DNA from: Enoplolaimus lenunculus
Taxonomy: Eukaryota; Nematoda; Enoplea; Enoplida; Thoracostomopsidae
DNA: 64,000 bases
Assembly: GCA_030248215.1 (NCBI GenBank)
Contig: JASANG010002592.1
Coordinates: 62,001 to 126,000, forward strand
Reading direction: 5' to 3'
In this document: positions 36,113-48,842 of the stretch, piece by piece
How the letters are laid out: every line of letters starts with the position of its first letter
How positions within the stretch are numbered: position 1 is the stretch's first letter
Notes under the pieces: generated by a model
Database searches by the model: none
What the model saw: only the letters and a program-made list of their open reading frames with translations
What the model was told of the DNA's origin: nothing
Translations under genes and position numbers: made by a program

Positions 36113-36511
36113 CTGTATTGACTCGAATAAGAGGGGACTGATATTTACGTGGCCTCCCCAGAGGGTACGCCCCTGTTATTTGGTTACGGACTGTTATTTA
36201 TTTAAACCCGCCCTCCGCCACCCTTCGTTACTGATATATATCCGGTATTTCAACTATCCGTTGTTTTGAACGTTTACTTGTCTTGTATCCGATAATGCAC
36301 TGTAATACTTGGAAATTACTTTTAAAACTTAAGTTCGATTTAAAGTTTCGAACTCAAATTTGTTTGGTCCAGAAGTCATTTTTACACTACAATTAAAGGT
36401 AATTGATATTTGTGGACGCTAACTATGGTTTAAGGACTGTATCCGCTTACGAACTTTTATTAGGGATATGGACTCCTATTGATTGGACTCAAAATGGAGA
36501 CCCCTGTACTC
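36113..36511. mobile_element. TA-flanked MITE with CTGTANTGACCC ends, copy 3
   Basis: The left end CTGTATTGACTCGAATAAG follows TA (36111-36112). The interior matches copies 1 and 2 (CCTCCGCCACCCTTCGTTAC, ACTCCTATTGATTGGACTC). The right inverted end has decayed, so the right limit is approximate. Confidence 0.65.
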
Positions 36512-37023
36512 GTTTTTCAAACAATGATACAGTTTTGTCACTCCGGAATCAAAGAACGCTTAATTCTTTCTCAAGTCCGCGATTGCTTTAAGCTTTTGAT
36601 TTCCAAGATATTCCCGAACATACGTAAACTATCTTTTCTGCACCCTGTGGACCCACAGGGCCACTTAGACCTAGCCCTACGAACAGGAATCAAAACCAAA
36701 AATTTGTATTAAAATTTATTAACAAAAATTCGGTTTGCTTCTTGCTTGTTTCGTTCGTACGCTTTTTTCGCTGATTCATCGCGAGGCCTGTACCACTGAG
36801 AATTTCGGGATACGCTGCTGCCGTTTGGTTTTTGAAAGACATATGGCGTGTCATTTGTTCCGTCAGCTATTAACCATTAAACTGATGCAACCAAACTGAA
36901 GCTTTGGTTGTGCAAAAATAGGAAAAAAACAACAAGTTCGCATTGTGCTTTATTTCGTGTTTTATAGGGGAATCATGAGGGTACTTAGTATCTTTTTTCT
37001 GGCACAATGACTTCACTACTTTT

Positions 37024-37257
37024 AGGATTGCGCAATACTTAATGTCCGGCGTCGTCCGTCACCGTCCGGCACCCGTACGGCGCCGTCCGTCATCGTCCAC
37101 CACCATACGTTATCGTACGTGAGTTGCGTGCGTACGATGCCGCACGGTTACGGACGGCGCCGGATGGCACCGTGCTGGTGACGGACGGCGCCAGACGGTA
37201 CCGTGCGGGTGCCGGACAGTGATGGTACCAAATGTCAAAAAAGTATAGCACAACCCT
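37024..37257. mobile_element. GC-rich hairpin MITE, copy 1
   Basis: The outer ends AGGATTGCGCAATACTT and, inverted, AGGGTTGTGCTATACTT enclose two arms (about 37042-37110 and 37140-37217). The arms are made of repeated GTCCGGCGCC / GTCCGTCACC words on the left and their inverse on the right, around a short TATCGTACGTGAGTT centre. The whole would fold into a strong hairpin. Two relatives lie at 41293-41425 and 45069-45278. The G+C content is far above the surroundings. No target duplication was identified. Confidence 0.75.
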
Positions 37258-38407
37258 TAAAACAAACACTGTTCAATACTGCGAAATCAAAAATTTTTAT
37301 GCCATAGGCACACAAATCTTGTCCTTCTGACATAAGAGCGTTTTTGTCTACATTTCAATATCTTGTTGCCTACCGAAGTGTTGGAAAAAATTCAGGTAGC
37401 ATCGAAGGAATCAGTTAATACATGCAACTCAGTGTATACAGTTTTTTGGGCAGTTCGATTAATACTATGATTTTCTATTAGCAAATATCACGCGAAAATA
37501 AGAAGCCTTAAAGCCCGATGGTTCGATTGGCCCCAAAATCGGTAATATATAAATTACAGCTTAGACGAATCCATTAAGGTTGCGTCTTTATACCCGAGGT
37601 GGAAACTCAGATTACGCTATCTAGCAAATCTGAGCGAAATAAAAAGGTTTACCGAACTGATTTTATGGCGAAACAAGGCAGTGAATGCCTTTGTAATTTG
37701 AAATTTGTTTTCGAATCCTGGTACAGAACTCTGACAAATAAGATGAACTTCAAACATTGTAACAAGCAGAATCTGAGAGTTTGAAATGGTTAAAATTGCT
37801 CATTTCCGTTATACCGAACAGCACGTTTCACATCATTAAATTGTATCTCACATAACTGACAATAGTTTGTTTACAAAACACAACTCAAATTAGTAACAGT
37901 AAACTTTATTTTGAACTAGGTCGGCGTATAAAGTATAAATTGTGCAACTACCGCAATAACAAATAACAGATGGTAAGCCGCGACACCCTTCAAAAGGATA
38001 ATAAGCTGTCAAAATTCTCGCGACGCTCGCAAAACTGTTATAGTATTTAATCTTTTAAAATTTAATTCTCGCTCAATTTGTCGCGTTTAAACTAAAATTT
38101 CGCATGTACCATTGCGTAACAAACCCTACAAAACGGTTGTTTTGCAGCAAACAATTTTTAACTGAACTGTACAAAATACAATTTTAGTTTTTCATTGACT
38201 GTCTCGTGCTTTGAATGGCCGACGGATTTTGGCAAAAGAGAAAATGATACTTGTCAAGAGAATGTTATGTCATTGGCTGCAGTTTTTGAAAACCTATTTA
38301 CAGTGCATTTTATCATTTAGGTATGATTTCTGTTTCTTTATTGTTATCCACCAAGAGTTGCGATTTCCTCTTTTACATATGGGTATATATACAACCCGCC
38401 GAAAATG
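37258..38407. other. AT-rich intergenic DNA
   Basis: No gene or repeat recognised. Confidence 0.55.
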
Positions 38408-38716
38408 ACTTGGCACAAAAAGTTCCAGCACGTGTTGTATTTTTGCCTTACGCCATCCTATTTCTCAGGAAATCGAAGTCGATGTTACACTGCAAAAATG
38501 GTGAGTTAGATTGACTCTCTTCGAAATAGGCTCTACGGGATTACACAAACTGTCTCAAATACTTGGCACAAAAAGTTCCAGCACGCGTTGTATTTTTGAC
38601 TTACACCATCCCATTTCTCAGGAGATCGAAGTCGATGTTACACTGCAAAAAATGGTGAGTTAGATTGACTCTCTCCGAAATATGCTCTGCGGGATTATAC
38701 AAACTGTCTCAAATTC
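38408..38716. repeat. 153-bp tandem duplication spanning a MITE end
   Basis: Copy 1 starts at 38408 and copy 2 at 38561, both at ACTTGGCACAAAAAGTTCCA. They agree at well over 90 percent by eye. The unit joins about 80 bp of flanking DNA to the first 73 bp of the palindromic element at 38641, so a lone left end of that element also lies at 38488-38560. Confidence 0.88.
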
Positions 38717-38851
38717 GACTACGCCAGACTCAAATTTGCGACTCAGAGAATTTAATTTGACCCTGGAGAAATCGAATTTGACACAGTTTGTGTATAGTAC
38801 CGTAGAGCCTATTTCGTAGAGAGTCAATTTGACTCACCATTTTTTGCAGTG
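38641..38851. mobile_element. Palindromic MITE with CACTGCAAAAAATGG ends, copy 1
   Basis: The left end CACTGCAAAAAATGGTGAGT and its inverse at the right end (ACTCACCATTTTTTGCAGTG) match fully. Inverted similarity extends about 95 bp inward (TTTGACTC, AAATAGGC, ACACAAACTG blocks). TA flanks both sides, fitting a Tc1/mariner-like target. The left end carries a splice-donor consensus (GGTGAGT) and the right end an acceptor consensus (CCATTTTTTGCAG) on the same strand. Confidence 0.82.
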
Positions 38852-41292
38852 TATATATGAAAGGGGCAAGTGCCCATGCAGTTGTTTAAAGTATGTAGCG
38901 TGTGCAATACAGAATATCCATTAACTTTACTCCCCTACTCCGTCCCAGAAGTGGAGTGGACGTGGTGTACGCACAAAACGCAACGCAAGTTGGGTACATA
39001 CTTTCCTGGACAGAAAGCAACCAGTTGATTCTTTTAAGAGTCAGATAGGGACTTTACTCGTGGCTGGGTAAACGCGGGTCGGATTAAAAATTTTAGTCGC
39101 TGGTATACTCGTGGGTAAAGTCATGGTACCGCGCGGGTAAAAACAATTTGACAGTTTTATTGCGCCAAACTTTGCTGATATTGTCGATTTTACTTCTAGT
39201 CAGTTTCTGTGCAGTGCTGTACCGATGCATTATTATAGTTGGGTTTGAAATTTTGTTGTTTCTAGTGAAAGTTCAGGGTTAAAATTCATTGGAGCTACAA
39301 CGCAACTCTTCATTAAAGACCAAATCACAACCTATCTCAATGCCATCAACAAAGGCTTTTATAACACACGCGTGTATAATATTTCGCACATGGTGGATGT
39401 TGAAATAAAGGCAACTAAGAAGCGTTTAAAACATCTTGAACTTTCGTTGAATATTTCGTGCTTATTAATTTAGGATTTCAGATCCGTATATTGTTCTACA
39501 AAGCCAGTGTTTATAGCTCCCATATTCAATTAGGCACATGATATGAATGCAAATACAGCTACTGCTGCGGTTTAGTATTATTTTTAGTCTAAAAATAGGA
39601 AAGAATTATGGTTGTTTGAGATACTACAATCCACAAGTCATATATTATTTTTTCAATTTGACTTTTTCTTTTATATTGAAACTACCCAAATAATATTTAG
39701 CCTACTTTTCAATATTTGGATCACAATTTTTTACTGCAGATATTGTTTTAGAATGGTCGTATTTTCACTTTTCTCGTATACGATCAGCGTTCGCTAATTG
39801 CATTCTTTGATGCATGATTAATGTGTCACATTTAATGCATGAAATAGATGTTTGTTTCACGTGAACTAAACCCGTTTTGTTAACATTAAGTTTTTACAAA
39901 TTTAAGTATTTTAAGACAAAAAATAATATTTTATTTCTTGTATCGTTTCGTAAAACTGCTCAACTAAAAACAATTTTTCAGTTGACGAAGGATTACGAAG
40001 TTGAGTTGCCGTCGGCATGAAAAATTAAGAAACCGTTAGAAGAATCGTTGCACAATGTCAGATAGAACAACTGTAAATGGTGGTTTCATTTAAGCTTTTC
40101 CTTGCTTCTAACCAAAGTCTGAACCTGAAATTTATGCAAATCAAAAAGGTATTATATACACGACAACCTTATCTTTTATGCAGTTGAGCCTTACGCCAAT
40201 GTGCTGTTGTCAGTGGCGATTTGGGACACATCACCATTCCTTCCGTCTTCGAATCCGCAATTGGCTGTAGTATCTAGCTCATAAATACTCTAACTCAAGG
40301 TATAAGCATCAATAAACACCTTCTAAGACACTAAGCTACTATTCGTTATTTTGTCACAGTTTTCATTCAAACTGCAAAGCAAATATTATACCAACTAGAA
40401 AATTTTTGCAATTTCACGGTGTGTTTTCTTTTTCTTTTGAAATCTTTCGTCTGCCTCAGACACACCAACGGAGACAACTTGTTTATTTGAACAAGTTTAA
40501 AAGTTCGGCGTTTTATTTTGCTGTAGCTCTCATGAACACTGGCAGATCAAAGGGGCCTCCCAGACTACTGTTCACCCTAGCTGGATTCGAAGTCAAAACG
40601 TTCTGTTAAGATTTGGTTACTAAATTTGCATTTGGCTTCTCGCATGTTTTTCGATCGTTAAGGATTTTCACTATCATGAACCATGAGGTTCCCGTCAAAA
40701 AATGTATAGATTTGTTGCTGGTCATGAAAATATCACTGTAGTTGCAACTTCACAAAACGTTATCGTTAAAATAACTGCGATGCGTTTTTAGAGTTGTGTT
40801 AAAACGCAGCTGTGTATCGTATGAGGCTTTTTTTCTAGGATTGTAAAAATATGAAATGGCATTGGTAGACTTCAAGACAAACAAGTTCACCTTTTTCAGT
40901 TTTGCGTAGTATACTTTTTAAATTGTAAAAAACGGTGGTCAAAGAAAACATAGAATTTGCCACGTTTATATTGGTGGCACTACTTTTTCTGAAAATTTTA
41001 GCCTTCTGGTGTCGTCCGCCCGAGGCGAATCCAAAAATTTCTGACGAGGCGGCGGGCTGGCAGATGTTATGAAACAAGGTGTGGACATTATCACTTTGTC
41101 ACAAAAAATTTTCGAATTCGAAAAATTGCAAGGTTTATGACAAAAAATTCTTAAGGTAAAAATTGCATTTTTTTACAAAAAAATTTCTCGGGAAGAAAAT
41201 TGTAAGGTAGGGGGAACCTTACCGTTTTATTACAAAAAACTCTGGCGGGGGCGTACGCCCACTTCCCACCGCCCCCCTATGGATCCTCTAGT
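38852..41292. other. Gene desert
   Basis: No gene recognised. At 41150-41285 there are GGGGGCGTACGCCC and CCGCCCCCCTATGGATCCTC phrases like the inner ends of hAT-type repeats, with no partner end found. Confidence 0.5.
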
Positions 41293-41425
41293 GTCGCCCT
41301 TTGCAGTCCGTCGTCGTCTGTCACCACCCGATATCGTCCGACGCAGTGCGGTGCCGTACGCGAATTGCTCAAACACAATACCGTACGGCGACGGCCGGCC
41401 ACGGACCGCGCCTCATGACCAGCGG
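41293..41425. mobile_element. GC-rich hairpin MITE, copy 2 (core only)
   Basis: The GTCCGTCGTCGTCTGTCACC-like left arm and GTACGGCGACGGCCGGCCAC-like right arm around an AT centre correspond to the arms of the elements at 37024 and 45069. The outer AGGGTTGCGC ends were not recognised. This copy is more diverged. Confidence 0.6.
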
Positions 41426-42171
41426 AGCGTCACCCTCACTTAGTTAGCTGTAACTATTGAATAACGATTACTCGCGTTTCTGATGGAAGATAGTTCTATA
41501 GTCGATTTTAGCCATAACTGAATTATATGTTTTTGAAGTTACTTAGCTAAAGTAAGCAGTTACTTTAAACACAGTTCATATTTCGAAACTATTTGTAAAG
41601 TATCCCGGGGGTTAATTTATCAGACTTCTGTTGATATGGTTCACATAAAGACCACTTTGACATCTAAAATTATTCAAAAATTTTACATAACATAGACTTA
41701 AGATGAGGCTTAGGTTTGAACTTAGGGTTAAGCTAGTGAGCTGAAGTGTACAATGGCCATCAATTTTATATCTTGCAGCTTGGCGTTGATCCCGCCCATC
41801 AACCTATATTCAATCCAACCCATTGAATGGCAAAAATTCAATTTCGGTTGGCCTTGGTGTAGATTCGGTGATCAGTATGATAAATTAATCTGTGTCAAAT
41901 TCGTCTGAGCTGCTTTATTACTGTGACTTATACTACTATTTAACGCTGAACACCATATGAGCTCTCTCATCTCATAATTCAACGCTCAATTTCTTTAATT
42001 ATTACTGGTAGCGCTAGACGTGTTATATAACGCTTGTCTGCTAATGCTATAGCACGAATGAAATGCGTCACGTTATTGCATTGGATTTTTGCTAGCGATA
42101 GTAAAGCCTCAGTTATAAGGTTGCGGGAAAGATTAACTGTTTAGGAATATGTGCAAGTAATTACCGACAAT
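41426..42171. other. AT-rich intergenic DNA
   Basis: No gene recognised. A CTTAGG-like run lies at 41700-41740. Confidence 0.5.
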
Positions 42172-42399
42172 GGCCCGTATTCTCAAATGTTGATGGCACA
42201 TATTACCAGTTAGTAAACGGTTTTCAAACGAGCGAACGAGCTAAATGTCAATATAAATGTCAAACTCGGCTCACCTGTATGACCAAACAATTGCTGTAAC
42301 TGTGCGCAATTCTGACGATCTCCATTGGCTGGTTTGTAATATGCAGGATCTTTCGTCAGCTGGTGATAGGTGCTATATACCTACGTTTGCGAATACGGC
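42172..42399. mobile_element. MITE with GGCCCGTATTCTCAAA ends
   Basis: The left end GGCCCGTATTCTCAAATGTT and the inverse of the right end GCCGTATTCGCAAACGTAGG match. Inner motifs GGCACATATTACCAG and AGCACCTATCACCAG are also inverted. Same family as 5351-5524. The flanking triplets AAT and AAA are not decisive. Confidence 0.65.
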
Positions 42400-42455
42400 A
42401 AATGCAATAGATCATAGATTTTACCCGACGTAAAGCAAGACTGTGCTCAACTACA

Positions 42456-42672
42456 CTGCAAAAATGGTGAGTCAAATTGACTCTCTTCGAAATAGGCTTT
42501 TCCAGACTACACAAACTGAGTCAAATTCGACTATGCCAGAGTCAAATTTGACTCACTGAACGACTCAGGTGAGTCGACATTGACTCTGGCATAGTCGAAT
42601 TTGACTCAGTTTGTGTAGTCCGGAAAAGCCTATTTCGGAGAAAGTCAATTTGACTCACCATTTTTTGCACAC
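42456..42672. mobile_element. Palindromic MITE with CACTGCAAAAATGG ends, copy 2
   Basis: Near-perfect palindrome: left CACTGCAAAAATGGTGAGTC, then inverted blocks to ACTCACCATTTTTTGCAC at the right. The stems pair over about 95 bp. The right terminus has changed from GCAGTG to GCACAC, so the acceptor-like AG is lost here. The left flank is TA. Confidence 0.8.
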
Positions 42673-43276
42673 GAAGAACATGACGGCTATAAAAGCCAGA
42701 GGAAACCTCTTGACTGTTACTTCACACATTGGCATTTGCAATGCTTGGTGTAATAATTCGGTTTAGTTTATTAAAGCATTCATTCATTCATATGTTTGGG
42801 TTTGTGTTTTATGACAACGTTTAATATTTCATGACATGATTGTGCTTTAATTCTTCCAACTAATAGGTTTAGGTTAAACTTTGCCGTAGTTTTTTCGAAA
42901 CTCTATCCAGCTAATTCTTTACCGCAACTGCTATATATAGATATATATGTATATATCACTAATGAGCTATTTCGAATCTTTTGTTTACTATCCATGGTTC
43001 GGTCATGGACAATTTAACCGTCTGTGTCGTTCATGGCAAATACTCTCCGTACGTGACTGTACAACTTACATTTGCGTAATTTCGAAGTCATCAGCTATCG
43101 GTATTAAATTGAAGTCGACCTATAATGACATGCAGGCTAGAAATTAGGTAAAAATAACCTTTGTACTTGTTGTGTTTGGTAAAACATACCTTATGATAAC
43201 AAGTTGTTATATCTATTTTTCGAGTGTCACCGCAAAATTTAGGGGCCTACGCGAATAAGAGAGGAAACAGGGAGGC
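42673..43276. other. AT-rich DNA with a lone MITE end
   Basis: No gene recognised. CTACGCGAATAAGAGAGG at about 43249-43266, just before the 174-bp satellite, resembles the end of the TA-flanked family at 17990. Confidence 0.5.
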
Positions 43277-43795
43277 TGGTGTAACTGTATTGTTTAGCAA
43301 AAATTAATATTTAATACTTGCCTTTAAATTTTTTAATATTTTTCATTACAAGTTTGATTCTGACTACTTTTTGACCCGAATAATAGGGGAGATATAAGGG
43401 AATTATAAAGGGATCTTAAAAGCAGGTGCTGGTTTGCAAAGTAAATAATATGGTGTAACTGTATTGTTTAGCAAAAATTAATATTTAATACTTGCCTTTA
43501 AATTTTTTAATATTTTTCATTACAAGTTTGATTCTGACTACTTTTTGACCCGAATAATAGGGGAGATATAAGGGAATTATAAAGGGATCTTAAAAGCAGG
43601 TGCTGGTTTGCAAAGTAAATAATATGGTGTAACTGTATTGTATAGCAAAAATTAATATTTAATACTTGCCTTTAAATTTTTTAATATTTTTCATTACAAG
43701 TTTGATTCTGACTACTTTTTGACCCGAATAATAGGGGAGATATAAGGGAATTATAAAGGGATCTTAAAAGCAGGTGCTGGTTTGCAAAGTAAATC
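43277..43795. repeat. 174-bp satellite, three near-identical copies
   Basis: Copies begin at 43277, 43451 and 43625, each at TGGTGTAACTGTATTG. Only about one base differs among them by eye (TTTAGC against TATAGC). Each unit carries TTGACCCGAATAATAGGGG, which resembles the end of the TA-flanked family (TGACCCGAATAAGAGGGG). The near-identity means recent duplication, or an assembly artefact. Confidence 0.93.
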
Positions 43796-45068
43796 ATAGT
43801 CAGTAACGGAATAGCACAGCAATATACCCTCTGGAGAGCCAAATTATTAAATTATATTCTGCAATCGTGTATCATATCATTCGTATTACTGCAGTATGTA
43901 TAATCATGTTGATTTCGCCAAATCATATTTAAATTGACAGACGTTGTTATTATGCTTTTTCAATTGGGAATTTAAGTTATTTTTTCCTTAAAATTAACTA
44001 GAATTCGCTTCAAAAATGTAAAGAATGAACATATTAATTCTATATCATTTGAACGTTGTACTAGCTTCAATAGGAAATTAATTCCTGTAGCTTTGCGATT
44101 ATCAATTCATAGCCTAGACATTCGCCAATCGCTCGACTAGCAATTTAAACTAAATTGGTTTTTTACAGAATCTAAATTCCCTCTATCCCATTCTCGAGTC
44201 AAGCATTGATCAAAACGCTTTTGCCAAATTCCTGTTTGTTACGCGAGCTATGGACGAAAATTTAGCCTATTTCTACAAATAATTCCGTTCTATTTCTTCA
44301 ACCTAACTTGTTTGACCAGCAAATACTATTCCGAAATGTTTTATTAAAAATTAGTCTAATACGTTAGAGGCAATAGTTAAAATGAATAATTGCATTTATA
44401 AGCTGCTCGCCTTGACATCTGACAACGGTTATGTTTACGGTTCAAAAGCGTGAAAAATATCCCTGAGTAATTGATATTGTCGTTAGTAAAAATGTGCTTT
44501 TAAAAATAAAATACCTGTGTTTAACATTTTTTGCACGAATAACATAAGCCAACCGTAGTGGCAAACCTTTTAGCATGCAACAGCGCTCAGAAAGCAGCCT
44601 AATTATGTCACATTGAATCATTATTAGGCTCCATGATCCATAACAACATATATATACGAAAACGGCATGTGACCACAACACTGCAATGGGTCTGGTCAAG
44701 CAATAAAGGTATATTATTATAATCACGTGGCGGAACTGACAGCGTTAATTAGGTTTAAAAACATAGCTGTGTTTCAGTCATGCGAAACACAAAATTTGGG
44801 CACCAATAATGGTGAAAATAAAAACCAAACGAAACTCCATTGTTTTTAAAAAAGTGTGTTGTAGGCTAGAAGATGGTATTGGCTGATTATGAATTAAAAC
44901 ACAGTGGTAAGATGTAACATGCGCTAAAATTTACATATCCTGAAATCGGTATTCAAAATGTCTGTCAAACTAAAATAACTTGTAAGCCACAAAAAAGTGA
45001 AAATCTGACTATATATTGGAACTAAAGTACACACAAAATCATATCGTGCATTTAGTACCCGATGAGTA
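43796..45068. other. Gene desert
   Basis: No gene or repeat structure recognised. Confidence 0.55.
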
Positions 45069-45278
45069 AGGGTTGCGCTATATATACTTAACGTCCGGCG
45101 CCGTCCGTCACCGTGCGTCCACCGTGCGGCGCTGTCCGTCATCGTGCGTCATCCGTACGGCGCCGTCCGTCACCATATGTTATCGTACGTGAGTTATTTA
45201 CTACAATACCGCACGGTGACGGACGACGCCGTACGGGTGACGGGCGGCGCCGGACGTCAAAAAATTACAGCGCACCCT
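45069..45278. mobile_element. GC-rich hairpin MITE, copy 3
   Basis: The outer ends AGGGTTGCGCTATATATACT and, inverted, AGGGTGCGCTGTAATTTTTT enclose arms of GTCCGGCGCCGTCCGTCACC and its inverse. The centre TATCGTACGTGAGTTATT is shared with the element at 37024. The left arm carries extra tandem CGTCCGTCATCGTGC-type words, so the arms vary in length among copies. Confidence 0.78.
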
Positions 45279-48200
45279 AAAACCGTAACATATGTGTGTG
45301 GAGGAATACACGGAGTGCAGTGTTTAACAATTCCTACGCGTATGCGGCGTGAAAATGTCCTCCAAAACGTGAGAGCCTCTTTGGGTTCCCATTTCAATCT
45401 TTATAGTCAGATGTTCACGGCAAAGAACCTCCCGTGCGACAATTTAGCGATTCGGTGATTCCTAGGTTGAAATTAAGACAGTGGTTAAATGGGAAATGTA
45501 TGTGCGAGAAATAGTAACTACTATTAGTGTGTGGTTACATATGCATTAATTTCTTATTGAGTTTTTAATCATTTTCAAGACCAATTTGTGAAATGCTGTT
45601 TATAAGTAATTTGAACAAATCTAAATAAAAAATAGCGGAACTATTATAGTTTCGTAGAACACCAGGAACACATGTACCATTTGTAGTATCTGCAAACACT
45701 AACCTCTTCCAAATAGAAACTCACATTTCTCGCAGTTTACTACAGATTTGGTAAGTCAAGATATCAGATACACATGCATCAAGCTCTGTTATTAATATTA
45801 GCGGCTATTTTCTTTATTGCGATTTTAATATTCAAGCAACGCCTCTTAAGTACTTCGAATACTTCTGTTGAATTTTAATCAGGCAAAGTTTTATTGGCGA
45901 CCATTGATGTGATTATTTATCAGAAGAATTCTGTTGCATGAATTTGCCAAAAGGCTCTTGAAGCTGAAGCGCTGCGTTAAAGTATACAAACATTTTTGGC
46001 TGTTTTTCTCTCTGGTAAACGTATCAATATAATTAAACTGGAACGCCCAAGATACGTATGTTGAACGATTTTCCAATACGAAAATAATGGTAATATATAA
46101 TTCTGACAAAAGCGTTTTAGTTCTTTACAAAGAAGGTGTGACTTTCGATCCGGTTGTTCTTTTGGGAGAAATTTCGTGATTAGGTATATTTCAAAGCAAG
46201 TTCGAAATCAGATATTTAGAAATGTGTTTACTGAACAAATGTTTTAATGATTTATAGCAGTTTGCTATAGATATAATTAATAGGATGCGTCATGCACATT
46301 GAAACCAGAATTGGAAATTTTGTTGTGAAATTCACGTATTGCGCAAGTGTTGTGGTTCTAGTAATTAGTTCAAAAATATGATATTCTCTCAAACAAATCC
46401 AACCTTAAGCGAAAAATTTTCATTTTACTATCTATAACTTGTCACATGATTTTCCTACCGGAACCGGAATTCTGACAGCACCCTAGTCAGATATATAACC
46501 ACGTCAACTAGGATATCCTATGAACTGACATTAAAGAAGCACTTGGACTTTGCTGTAAGCATACTAAACAATGAAGAACTAGTAAAACTATAAACTGAGC
46601 GTCTAATGCGAGCGGGTACTTAGCATTGTCATCGGATCCGATTTTATATACGTTAAACATACTTAAAGAAAACATAGTTGTTTTTAACTGAGCTATTTTT
46701 TACTGCTGCTTATTAAACATTTACCGGTTAACCGAACGTCACGGTTCTTACTAAAACAGGTAGTAATTAGTCGTTTCTGTAGTCTTTCTTCAGCCCCGCG
46801 CTGTCTCTCGTAGCTGTATTTGTTTCCTGCTCTATTTTGAACAACTAAAAAGCCTGTTTTCCTGATGAGTTTAAGATGTGTACACTCTAACGGTTTCAGG
46901 TATACTTTGCATTATAGTCTTAGGGTTTTGGGTTTTGGCAAGAAATTCGCTGTGCAAAATTGTTGGTTTAATATCGATGACGATGATAGGGCACTATAAG
47001 CTGATTACTGCCGTTGACTTGAAGCTTTAAAAAGTTTCCTGTAATACTGCATTTTATAATCAGAAAATTAGCAATCTACTGGTGCTTACTATAATTTCGA
47101 AAAGAGAAATTTGACATTTCGTTTCGCTCTGTCAGCACGGGTTCAATAGCATGTGACATTGCATTGCTTTCTGATTAAATTTTGTTTTTGTCGTTTCACC
47201 GTTGTTCAACGATGACCGTATATGCGTGGGCATAAACCGCGTTGTTTTATGCTCTGATGAATTTCATGACTCCGGAATTGTTTGAACATAAACAATAACA
47301 TTTTTCTCGTTTTCATTTTCTCATTTTATTCTATATTGAAGCACACAATTTCGATTGAGCTGTTTATTTGGATGTACATGTTTTGACTTTTCAAGTTTTT
47401 GCTAACATGCCTACTGATGCTGATTTTACGAAATTTGAAGTTTAGCTTTCAAAAATTGTTGCGAGAGTTCGAAACGAAAGTTATTGCGGAAAAGTCAGTA
47501 ATATTTATTTTGATTTGAAATCGGAGTTCAACTTGACAGTTATTGGTTAATTTCCTTTGCGCGAAAATCACTGGTTCACTGTTTATTATTTTTTTGGAAA
47601 ACACAACAGGAACTTCAAATGTAATACCACTGATTTATCTCTGCAAAAAATCTGCTGAGCAAAAATTTTGTTTCGCAAGGCACCACAATCTATTCTACCT
47701 TTTTTTAATAATTTCTAGGATTCCAAATTTCCGGTACATTCTTCTCTCCAGGGATACATTAGCGTAATAGTTATAGAACCAGTTGCGAAACCTATTGAAC
47801 TGAAACGCGCCATGATGTCCCATCAGCAATTTCTTGCTAACATTTCCACTAGCAAAACAAATTCGTTTGCAAAAACTCGTAAACTTTCGATGTTTAGTAG
47901 GACATCGCGCTGTTTTGTCCCCGCACTACACATTTTTGAGTCCCATGGGTCAAAATAATCATGACAAATGATCTTTGGAAACCAACCACTTCAAGCTATG
48001 ACTGTTGTTTATTTCTGGTTTGAAAGAACCATAAAACCGCACATTTTCCTGCTTGGTTCGTGGCTTGTTTGTAGAAAAAAGTTATCTAAATCACACTAAG
48101 CTGCAATCGTTTGACGCACCGTTTTCAGCTCAATTGAAATTTAAGGCGAACGATCGCCGGTGCCGGTAACAAAAACAAAAATCCATTGCGGCTGACTTTT

Positions 48201-48834
48201 AATGCTTGACAACATAAATCTTGATTTAACGTTTTTGGTACCAAGTAATGGTATATGGAATTAAGAAGACAGTCTTATTCTTACTGTAAACTCCGTCTTT
48301 TGCTAAGTCTGTCAAGGGATCGTTAACCAATGACGGACCTGGGAGGTGGCTCAGACCACAGCCTCCAAAAGGAATCAGCAAAATCTAAATTTGTGTTCAG
48401 ATTTACTTTAAAAACAGTTGTTACGTTTGATTACTATTATATACTATCACCTTTCCTATCATATATTTCTGGATCCACTACTGTTATTACCTAAACGTTA
48501 AAGCTCACAACTGCCTGTCATCATATGCAATTCCCCAAAGTATTGCGCAATGCTATATTTAAAGTTGCAATCAACGCTCTAACTCTCCTTGTCACTATAG
48601 CTTTCAATGGTCACCCCCAAAATATACGCTTCTTTCCCTCGAGTATCATTTAAATAATAGGCTGGGTGATAGGGTTTTTAGTCTGTCAAAGTGGGTCACA
48701 CAATGTGTTGCACTGCGCCATGTTGCAATATGACAGCAATTGAGCAAATCATTTGATAAATTGGGTGCCAGCTTTTACTACACCTTAAGTTCTTGGTGGT
48801 GACTCATTTTCGCAAATCCGAAAAGTAGATACGG
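45279..48834. other. Gene desert
   Basis: AT-rich DNA with no recognised gene, inverted repeat or tandem array. The few longer open frames show no motif. Confidence 0.55.
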
Positions 48835-48842
48835 CAGAAAGG

